From assembly GCA_009667805.1 (NCBI GenBank), contig CM019069.1:95205204-95269203 (forward strand): a stretch of DNA of 64,000 nucleotides, read 5' to 3'. Below, in pieces: positions 55,710 through 64,000 of this stretch; position 1 is the stretch's first letter, and each line of letters begins with the position of its first letter. A model generated the notes under the pieces. It ran no database searches. It was not told the origin of the DNA and saw nothing but the letters and a program-made list of their open reading frames with translations. Source of the stretch: Leptobrachium leishanense. Taxonomy: Eukaryota > Chordata > Amphibia > Anura > Megophryidae. Both the position numbers and the translations under genes were made by a program.

Positions 55710-56769
55710 TTAACCTCCCTGGCGATCTAATTTTTTCAAAATTTTGTGTCTAAGGCTAGGGTCAGACGAAAGCATTTTTCCCCGCGAACGTGAAAAAGTG
55801 CGTCCGAACGCATTGACGTATTTTTTCACGGAATGCGCAAAAACGGTCAGACGACGCGCATTTTCGGGCGTGATTTTGTACGGATCGTCAATAAAACTCT
55901 TTTTGCGTCTGGACGTTATGTAGGCTGGACATTAGCAGTGTCTGACATCTCCTAATCACGCACACACGCCGCTATGCCGCAGCTGCGCACTCAGTACGTC
56001 AGTACAAGCGGTTCAGCGTTATCAAAAAAATGCGTTCAAATTCCACTTGCGTTGCACGGCCGGACTTTTGTGCAGCCGTACATCGTATATTGGCCGTCAT
56101 TGCCGTCATCTGCTGCTAGTGCGGCCGTAATTATGTGCGCCAGAACGCACGTTAAAAGTGCGCTGGTCTGACCCCAGCCTAAAAGCATCTCAATTTTTTT
56201 GAAAGGAAATGTGTTGTTTTATATAGTAAGCCTGTAATAATTAGGAATAACTCACTGACATCTGTGCAAACAAGAGTCTAGTAAACACAAGGAGTCAGAT
56301 AAAGTTTGAAACACAAAATAATAATTTATTATCCCAAAAATTACCCTAAATAATGCAAATAAATAATTTTCAATAACATAATCAAACCAAAAACACAGAA
56401 AATCTTTCTGAAAATAAGGGTTCAATATTAGACTGCATGTTGCCTCAGTAAACATCCTTGGTATGATTAATTTATTGGTTTATTTATCTAGAAACCTGGG
56501 ACTGCACAAACCACATTTTACTGTACTTTTTAATTTAATTTTTTTTTACAGTTCAAATTTGCCACCTGGTCCAGGCCCCATGCATCGCGTGGCTCGCAGG
56601 GAGTGAAACCAGGAAGCAAGTCACTGGCCGCCGCAATCACACTGCGGTGACTGCAGAGACAGCGAGGGAGCGGTGAGTATGTATACAGCCAAGTGTGGCT
56701 CGGGGTTACCAATCGCGGTAGTGAAATTTAACCCCGAGTCACACTCGGGTATTCCGCCAGGGAGGTTAA
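55710..56769. mobile_element. TTAA-flanked element, CCTCCCTGGCG termini
   Basis: TTAACCTCCCTGGCGATCT at the left and CGCCAGGGAGGTTAA at the right, TTAA included (55710-55713 and 56766-56769). The right part has an inverted pair CCCCGAGTCACACTCGG-like near 56700-56755. A 426-bp Harbinger-type MITE is inserted near the left end. TTAA specificity suggests piggyBac or Kolobok; no transposase. Confidence 0.8.
55754..56179. mobile_element. Harbinger-type MITE, copy 3 (426 bp)
   Basis: Termini GGCTAGGGTCAGACGAA and TGGTCTGACCCCAGCC, TAA on both sides (55751-55753 and 56180-56182). Inverted relative to copies 1 and 2. Same 426-bp length despite visible substitutions. Inserted in the TTAA element. 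Confidence 0.88.
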
Positions 56770-58557
56770 GACACCATTGTTCAACCATTTCAGGTACCAT
56801 TTTCCCCATCATACTCTGGTCATGTACGCTTAAGAAATAATCATTTATTTAATAAGATTTCTATGTGCTTAAAGCTAACGATTTAGACAAGCATTTTCTG
56901 CATCTTTGTAATGGGAGTGTAATTGGGAAGAACTGGAACCAGTTTGCGAATGATTCACAAAGATGACAATGACACAAAAGAGAGCCCATGCACGGATGAA
57001 AAACATCATATATTGATCAGGGTGTTGACAAGAGATGGAAGGTCACACATAAATGTATCTTATATATATATATATTAACAAAAAATCCATGATTCACACC
57101 TACAGCAAATAGGAATAAATGCATGGGGCTAAGGTCCTAATTGGAATACAACAATTGTGCAGAAAAAATGGATGCATTCTGTGACTTTTTTTTACTGTCT
57201 TAAATTATAATCCCAATGCTTTTACTAACAAAATACAAAGAATGTTAAAAAAAAAGGATTATTTCCTTAGTCAAAACCGTCAGACTGAAAGTTATGATGG
57301 GTAATTAAATTAATGTAAAGTCCCAGAGTGTGTCCTTTTCTCTGCAACTATATATATGTATATATATATATACACACAGTATATATAAAAACACGCATAC
57401 GGACAGTAGACCAGCATATCGAGGGGTTTAGCTTTCCTATAAAGAGGAATTCTCTACTAAAGAGGAATCCCAACGCAAGTTTCACCTTTAGGTTAATTTC
57501 ATACCATATGGGCAACATACGCATCAGATGTCCTCTTTATCAGCCAGGGAGACTCACCCCTCTTGTTTATTTTGTTACACCTTATTTTTATTAGATCCAC
57601 ATTTCCCATCACCCTTGTGTTTTCTTTTGATTTTTGCCCATTACCTTCACGTTCTGTCAGGAGAGCACTACAGTTCAGTTGGTGTTGGAGCCTCGGCTCT
57701 CGCAAATTTCTTTCTAGCAAAGGCAGCAAGCGGGGTTAACCGAAACATACTCTGTGTGATTACCTGAGGTCACCATCCATGGCCTGAGGCCTGACAGCTG
57801 AGCCTAGGAGACACAGGTGTTTTATGAGAAAATCAGACTGCAGGATTTTAAAGCAGTGTGCAAGCCAAAGCTTAAAGATGCGTAAATCACTGATAAATTA
57901 ATTCTGAGCTACAGGAAGGGCACAAGGGAGCAAGCCAGAACATACCATAGGTGACGTTTGCCACCTCATCCTCCTCTAGTGACACCACTGGTGCGGTTGT
58001 CCCTTGTAGCTTTAATACAATAGGGCAACAGGAGTGAGATATCAAATTTTGTTTTTCCACAGGGAGCACACTAAGCCTGTGTTAAAACGGTGTGCAAATT
58101 GTTTTTAATATGCAATTTGTTTGTGGGAGTTGTAGTGAAAAGGTCAAAGAGTCATTCTTGATAGGGCAGGTTACTTTTGTTCTCTAAATTTACAATTTTT
58201 TATGGAGAATGCTATAAAGAATCAACGACAATGTATAAGCCATTCACTTTATGAAACTACTAGTAATGGTTGCATTAGATCGCTATGGGCAGTGAATATA
58301 CTCTGTGCTGTAATAAACAAAAGAGTCCAGATCACACATGGTGAAGGAAGAACTGCACACTGTGCTTAGCACTCTAATAATTGGTATACAACACCGCTTG
58401 CAGAGTCCTATGCTCCAACAAAGCATGCACAATAAGACAACACAATGAGCTGAGGCAATACAAAAAACAAAAGCTAATACACATAGCTTAACTCAGTAAA
58501 TAGAGGGGAATTCTCCACCCTCCTATATACGAGTTCTGCGCACCAAATATAAAAGGT
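56770..58557. other. No gene recognised; AT microsatellites
   Basis: Contains (AT)n tracts near 57060-57075 and 57350-57375. AACCGAAACATACTCTG near 57737 recalls the GAAACATG motif at 53.7 and 58.7 kb. No TIR pair, no domain-bearing ORF. Confidence 0.45.
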
Positions 58558-59935
58558 TTAAAGGCGTATCTGTCAATATTCTTCCACTAGATTAGCTCAT
58601 CAGAATCCTGTCAGTAAACATCACCAGCAGCATCTGAGGCCACATATTCCACTGTACTGGCGATCACTCCAGAATCGGTAAAAACAGGATCTTTAACAGG
58701 TACAAAGATAAAAAAATATACAGTATATAAAAATATATAGATATTTAGTCCCAACATGTTTCGTCCTTGTAGCAATCACATAGGACTTCCTCCGGGATCA
58801 ATCAATAACACTGTTCGTTCTCCTTCGATACACACATTGTAACCGGAATCCACTTGGTTCACTCGGGACGAGGCCGGACCAGACACGAGCAAGGATTGTC
58901 TGAACACGAGTCTCTTCAGGAAAGGCAAACTTTTATTGTGACGTCACAGAATGCTCAGACAGGATTGAATCGCAAAGACTGAGCATCAATTATACAGTGT
59001 CCTGAGATTTTATACCTCAAATACATTATTAGGTACATCCCAATTAGTCCACCTCCCGGTGACACTATCCCACCCCACGTGGGTTAGTACCTCCCTTAGT
59101 CTAATACAAAAGACATTTCATTAATTTCCCGGTTCCCTAACGCCTTCAATTATTTGTTACAAATGGCACCTGGTCTGATCTCTATACTCCTTTGTATTTC
59201 TGTGGGCCCCAACGACCTTGATGTATCTTTCTCTGTGCCTGGAACAGCAGAGATCTTTCTCAACACTTTAATTGCTTTTTCTGCTAATCTAAACACATTC
59301 CTAAATTTCTACGTATATTTCATTCTAATTTCAGCTACAAACTTGCCTAGTTATTTTCAAGTGAACCAATATTCTGAACAAGATGGTCGCCTGGCTAATA
59401 ATGGCGGCCATCTTCCAGTCTATTTCCACTACAACATAATCCACCTAACAATTCAGAAACATTTCTGTTTTTTCAGTTTCATCTATTCCGATGGAGAACA
59501 TCATTCTGCGAATGCGTCCACTCCATCTTAGATTTCTTGTGCACTCCGCTAACCATTTCCTGGTGTCCCTTCTGATACTCGTCACATCCCAAGATGGCGA
59601 CTTTAAGGAATGGCCTAAATTGAGAAAACGGAAATGTTTCTGAATTGTAAGGTGGATTATGTGGGTATATAAGGAGAACGGACAGTGATATTGATTGATT
59701 GATCCCTGAGGAAGTCCTTTATGATTGCTACAAGGACGAAACGCATTGGCATTATATATTTTTATTATTTTATATACTGGATATATTTATCAATATACCT
59801 ATTAAAGATCCTACTTTTAACAATTCTGGAGTGATCTTCAGTGGACTAGATATCATTAGCTGCATCTGTGGCTATGTGGTGACAGGATTCTGATGAGCTA
59901 ATCCAGTGGAAGACTACTGACAGATATGCCTTTAA
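58558..59935. mobile_element. T2/Kolobok-like TTAA foldback element
   Basis: TTAAAGGCGTATCTGTCAAT at the left pairs with the right end GACAGATATGCCTTTAA. The arms run about 240 bp with AGATTAGCTCATCAGAATCC, GATCACTCCAGAAT and GGATCTTTAA as shared words. The TTAAAGG start fits the T2 family known from Xenopus. A solo LTR is inserted in the middle. The right TTAA (59932-59935) is shared with the next element. Confidence 0.8.
58838..59433 (-). mobile_element. Solo LTR of an endogenous retrovirus-like element, copy 2
   Basis: Minus-strand relative of the LTR at 21859: shared words include GGCCGGACCAGACACGAGCA, AAGGATTGTCTGAACACGAG and CAAGATGGTCGCC-type text. It runs TGTAACCGG to CCACTACA on the plus strand, flanked by ACAT on both sides (58834-58837, 59434-59437). 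The AATAAA signal has decayed (TTTTATTGTGA). No internal genes. More diverged and shorter than copy 1. Confidence 0.82.
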
Positions 59936-60101
59936 CCCCTTCACTGCTGAGCCATTTCACCTCTGTGTGCTGAGCTCATTTTTACCAGTTCCGCTCATCA
60001 TGTTTAAATGCGATTTGAAGTCAGGTTTTATTACACAACCCAGACAAATTATATATCCTTTTTTTTGGCCTTTCGAATGACACCAAACATGACCCTCTAG
60101 C

Positions 60102-61737
60102 CAGTGGTATATTTTGGCCTAGGCCAACAAGGCCTAGGGCGGCACTTTCCAGGGGGCGGCGGCCCGCACTGGTGGCCCCACCCCTAAAAAAAATAATATT
60201 TTTTTTACTTTTGCAAAGTATTTTGTCAGGAAGGATATATTGAGATTTCACTAATTTTCAAGCATGTCCTGGGTAGGCAAGGCCTAGGCTTTCACTTTCC
60301 AGGGGACAGCAAAAAATCTCACCACTAAATGGGTTACTCACAGAGCACCAAAATTACGCCAACAATTTGGTGTTCTGTAGTTCATGCAGTACGGGGAATA
60401 AAATTTCCCCACCCTGCAGTGAATTCACCATTCACCGCAGGGTCCCCAAAGTACATGGAGTCGGCCGCTGTATGCTGCCACCGCAAACCCGTGGCCTGTT
60501 TTCAAAAGAACTACCGAACTAAAATGTCTGGAATTTACATATAAGATCCTATGATTGATAATAAAAAGTTCTGTTACAGAAAAAAGAAAAAACGCTCATA
60601 AAAAAAAGGGGGGGAAATTTAGCTGACAAATTACTAAACGGTACTAAAAAAAATCAAAGACTTTTTACTGCAGATTAAAATAATAAATGGTTTATTAGAT
60701 ATTGCATAAAAACGGGAGTATTTTAAACATTGAAACCTATGGGGTTCGCCTGAATAAACCTGCTGATTGAAACCACCAAACATCAGGGCATTTCACTGCC
60801 ATTTCTCTGCTGTTTGGTGTTCTCTGAATAGATTAACCATTACTTCTCTATGGGGATTTGCACTGCCTTCAAACAGCACCGTACTTGCTGGCAGTTCACC
60901 AAACTTGTGTGTGAGCATATCACAGAGCAGTGGTGTACTTAGGGGGAGTGGCGGAGGGCGGGCCGCCCCAGGTACCAGTGATTATTGGGGTGTCATTAGG
61001 GGGTACTAGGAGGTGCCACTGACACTGTGTGTCAGCTTTGAGCTGTGTTCTCAAACAACGAGCAGCGGAGCAGGACGTTTGCATACGGAATAAAATCGAA
61101 TAGAATAAAAATCTGATGCACTCATACACACCGCACATTGCATTGCTGGGAGTTTTATTGCTGTGGATTCTGATACGCTGACACACACACCGCACATTGC
61201 ATTGCTGGGAGTTTTATTGCTGTGGATTCAATGATACACACTGCATATTACTGTGAGTTTTATTGCCCTGGAGCTCTGGGATACGCTCATGCACACTGCA
61301 CATTACTGAGTTTTATTGCTGTGCAGTTCTGATATGCTCATACACAGTGCCCATTTCTGTGTGTTTTATTGCTGTGCAGCTCTGTGATACGCTCATATGC
61401 AGTGCACGTTTCTGTGGATTTTATTGTTCAACCAATTAGAGCGGCTGTGATCCAGTATACTTGACATGCGTTGCTGTTCTTTGTAAAAATGCTTGAATTT
61501 AAACATTTCATAATTTTATTTATCTCAATAGATAATTTGAAATGGTATACAAAATATACAAGTAGGCACTTGGTATCCACTTTTAACATAAAGAGAGGAA
61601 AAGGTGGAGCTTAAAGAGGAAGGGTGGGGATTAACCAGGAAGAGGTGTGCCCTTGACAGGAAGGGGTGCCTCAAAAAATTAGGGGGTGCACGAGTTTAGT
61701 CAGGCCTAGGGCAGCACAAAACCTAAATACACCACTG
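60102..61737. mobile_element. Non-autonomous hAT element, CAGTGGTG termini, copy 2
   Basis: Perfect 8-bp duplication CCTCTAGC at 60094-60101 and 61738-61745. Ends CAGTGGTATATTTTGGCCTA and AAACCTAAATACACCACTG. It shares outer parts, the reversed L2-type tail (60213-60275) and the minisatellite with copy 1. The middle differs: an inner CAGTGGTGTACTTAGGG at 60930 looks like the terminus of another element. Confidence 0.93.
61100..61440. repeat. 57-59 bp minisatellite inside hAT copy 2
   Basis: Same unit as at 11780-12200 (GGGAGTTTTATTGCTGTGGA, CACCGCACATTGCATTGC), about five to six units, so the array predates the two insertions and has changed unit number since. Confidence 0.82.
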
Positions 61738-61994
61738 CCTCTAGCTGCCACCAATCGGGAGATACGGTGGTTCAAAGGAACCCTTTATCTCCAACATAAG
61801 ATTTCCTTAGGAAATCTCCAGGCAGCTAGGAGTTTCCCGGGGAACTGATGTCATTGTGCCATGCGCGATGATGTCAGATGATGAGGGGGTAAGCGGAGGT
61901 GGAGCTGCCATCTAAGATGGTGGCCCCCACCGGAACTAGGCAGCGATCCAGCGCCGAATGGCACCGGATTGTAGACTGGCACCTCAGGGGTTAA

Positions 61995-62394
61995 AGACAG
62001 GCATCGCTTGAAAGGGCAGACACTGCCCTTTCAAACGGTGCATGTCTTTACTTCTAACTCTCCTGTCATACCTTGTAAGACTCTCTTTTTATTTATGACA
62101 CCACCTCCCCAGTGTGGACTGTCATATTCTAAACCTAGAAAATCAAATTCCATGTGGTTATACAGCTCACATATATTACAATGAATAGGAATGGAATGTT
62201 TCACTGACTTTTTCCTTATATTATTTTGATGTTCAAGAAGAGGTTTTTAGGAGAGCTAGAAATTTGAAACCTATCATTGCCCCGAGTGATACCGGTGTTC
62301 GTAACCATAATGATACAATGAAAAGAGTGTTTTTTTTTTACATGTTCAAGGTGGAAAGTGTGCAGAATTCTTGGAAGAAACAAAATTACCCATT
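61995..62394. other. Intergenic with a strong hairpin
   Basis: At 61994-62052 the text forms an inverted repeat: AAAGACAGGCATCGCTTGAA pairs with the arm ending TGCATGTCTTT, around GGGCAGACACTGCCC. Otherwise no feature; no ORF of note. Confidence 0.5.
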
Positions 62395-63417
62395 TTTCGA
62401 GTACTCTGCCTGGGAATTATAGACCTGTTAGCTTTACATCTGTGGCTGGGAAAGTATTTGAAGGGTTACTAAGGGATAATATTCAGGAATTTATTGGGAG
62501 GTATATTGTAATTGGCAAAAATCAGCATGGTTTTATGAAACGCAGATCATGTCAGACTAACCTAATTACGTTCTATGAGGAAGTAAGTAGAAGTATAGAT
62601 CAGGGGGTCGCAGTGGATGTGATTTACTTGGATTTTGCCAAAGCTTTCGACACAGTTCCATACAAAAGGTTACTATTTAAATTAAGAAAAATTGGTCTAG
62701 ATGAAAATACTTGTTCTTGGATAGAAAACTGTCTAAAAGATAGGGTACAGAGAGTGTTCATAAATGGTACATTTTCAAAATGGACATCAGTGGTAAGTGG
62801 TGTCCCTCAGGGGTCTGTTATACGACCAATTCTATTCAATTTATTTATAAATGACCTTGAGATAGGCATTGAAAGTCATGTATCAGTGTTTGCAGATGAC
62901 ACGAAACTAGGAAAAGTAATACAATGTGAACAGGATGTTAGTTCGCTGCAGAGGGATTTAGATAGATTGGCAGATGACAGATGAAATTTAATTTAGATAA
63001 ATGCAAAGTTATGCACTTTGGAGTGAAGAACACACAAGTTATGAGGAAAGACTAACAAGCTTAAACCTGTTTAGTTGAGATAAAAAATGGCGCCTTAGAG
63101 GGGATCTGATAACTTTATATAAATATATACGGGGCCATTATAAACCATTGTCTGGAAAACTGTTCATTAACAAGACTATACACAGGACACAAGGTCACCC
63201 ATTTAAACTGGAAAAAAGGAAATTCAGTCTAAAGCATAGGAAGGGTTATTTTACAGTGAGAACAATAAAGCTGTGGAATTCTCTGCCTGTTGAGGTGGTT
63301 GGGTCAGAGACTCACAGACTTTTAAACAATGACTGGATGACTTCCTGCAGACACAGAATATTAAGGGTTATAATATGTAATATGTGGGTAAGCTTTTTGA
63401 TCCAAGGAGAAATCTGA
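62395..63417 (+). pseudogene. CR1 reverse transcriptase fragment
   Basis: Motifs in order: NYRPVSFTSVAGKV, NQHGFMKRRSCQTNL, VIYLDFAKAFDTVPYKRLL (first catalytic Asp), SGVPQGSVIRPILFN, SVFADDTKL (catalytic Asp pair), ending at a stop at 62984. A further part after the deletion (YEERLTSLNLF-like, then LWNSLPVEVVGSE up to 63400) is in other frames. The core motifs are intact, but both ends of the enzyme are missing. Confidence 0.9.
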
Positions 63418-63565
63418 CTGCCATTCTGGGGTCAAGAAGGATTTTTTTCCAGTGTGTTGCATATTGCGAGCATTTCAGACTGGGTTTTTGGCCTTCTTTT
63501 GGATCAACAGCAGTAGGTGATGTATGAGAAGCATGTCTTTTTTCAGCCTATGTAACTATGTAACA
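62395..63565 (+). mobile_element. CR1 LINE (second subfamily), 5'-truncated and internally deleted
   Basis: Distinct from the CR1 at 21.7 kb. It begins in the reverse transcriptase (PGNYRPVSFTSVAGKV), loses the thumb region between about 63047 and 63048, and ends with GATCCAAGGAGAAATCTGAC, GGGGTCAAGAAGGATTTTTT and the octamer-like end CTATGTAACTATGTAAC at about 63545-63565. The 3' features are those of frog CR1 elements. Confidence 0.9.
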
Positions 63566-64000
63566 AATGAAATACATAATGTGACAGAAAACTGGGCATG
63601 GTCCTGGGGGTTATATATGTTCCCTCAACAGAGTTGCAATGTGGGCTTTGTACTGATAACCCCAGGGTGGGCCAGTGCTCCCACCTTACATTACATGCAA
63701 GTGAGGGGGGAGCCAGTCCAGGATTTCTGGATTGCCCAAGAAGTTCCCTGCCTGCTGCATAAGAGAATTTTGCAGTGGGGAATTGATTGAGAGTGTGTCC
63801 CTGAGCAAGGAGGGAGGCTGCAAGCTTTCTCTCTGCATATTTGAGAAAAAGAAAAACTTTGGTGTTCTGACCAGCAAACTGAAAGAGGTCTGTGCATTTT
63901 TGTTTATTAGAGGTTTGCAAGTAAGCAACCGTGTTAGAGAGAAACTTATGTTTAGTTAGAGCTCAATGGAGCTAGGTCCTTTTGTTTGCATTTCTTTTTT
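63566..64000 (+). other. Unassigned; possible start of an LTR
   Basis: TGTGACAGAAAACTGG at 63580 and the T-rich, GTTAGAG-containing text up to the window edge resemble the beginning of a retroelement LTR. The end lies outside the window, so this cannot be tested here. No gene seen. Confidence 0.25.

Larger units (their letters stand above)
59932..61994. mobile_element. TTAA-flanked MITE, copy 3, split by a hAT
   Basis: TTAACCCCTTCACTGCTGAG at the left and, inverted, TTAACCCCTGAGGTGCCAG at the right, bounded by TTAA at 59932-59935 and 61991-61994. It reads on the opposite strand to copies 1 and 2. The inner part GGTGGCCCCCACCGGAACTA near 61919 matches 35900-36050 inverted. A hAT occupies 60102-61737. 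Confidence 0.82.

Overview
The window is eukaryotic, almost certainly vertebrate, and best fits an anuran amphibian. The evidence is its transposon mix: T2-like TTAA foldback elements, abundant CR1 and L2-type LINEs, three Tc1-like elements, hAT, Harbinger-type and piggyBac elements, and solo retroviral-type LTRs. The species cannot be told from sequence alone. I found no host gene, tRNA, rRNA, CRISPR array or operon. The long open frames are transposon genes or stop-free minisatellites. The window reads as a gene desert or large intron built from layered insertions.

Layout. 1-2.4 kb: a 32-bp minisatellite. 2.8-5.1 kb: an old TIR element and MITE-like debris. 5.1-6.8 kb: a dead Tc1 element carrying a small LINE tail. 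7.0-10.6 kb: a putative LTR split by a hAT element, itself holding a palindromic MITE cluster and a 426-bp Harbinger-type MITE; a second 426-bp copy follows. 10.6-12.5 kb: a hAT with an internal minisatellite. 13.3 kb: a 183-bp hAT MITE. 15.3-18.3 kb: CR1 and L2-like LINE pieces cut by two MITEs. 18.6-20.3 kb: a short L1-like retroposon. 21.7-24.8 kb: a CR1 LINE with endonuclease and reverse transcriptase remains, split by a solo LTR. 26-29 kb: two unclassified TIR elements. 29.3-37.6 kb: a Tc1 element containing a hAT, containing a TTAA MITE, containing a piggyBac with a nearly complete transposase. 38-40.7 kb: a TIR element with a foldback insert and a second L1-like retroposon. 42.8 kb: an RTE/BovB-like LINE end. 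44.3-46.5 kb: a third L1-like retroposon with an ORF1 but no ORF2. 50.3-53.5 kb: a hAT filled by a 19/21-bp minisatellite, then a Tc1 element. 54.9-61.99 kb: more hAT, TTAA and Harbinger-type elements and a second solo LTR. 62.4-63.6 kb: an internally deleted CR1.

The transposase and reverse transcriptase genes act only on their own element families, and every one seen carries at least one disabling lesion. Many short elements have no gene and must have been moved in trans. Target-site duplications let several insertions be ordered in time. The points most worth a second look are the four-deep nest, an internal module shared by elements with different termini, ORF2-less L1-like retroposons (two sharing an unrecognised ORF), and hairpin arrays next to the piggyBac transposase.
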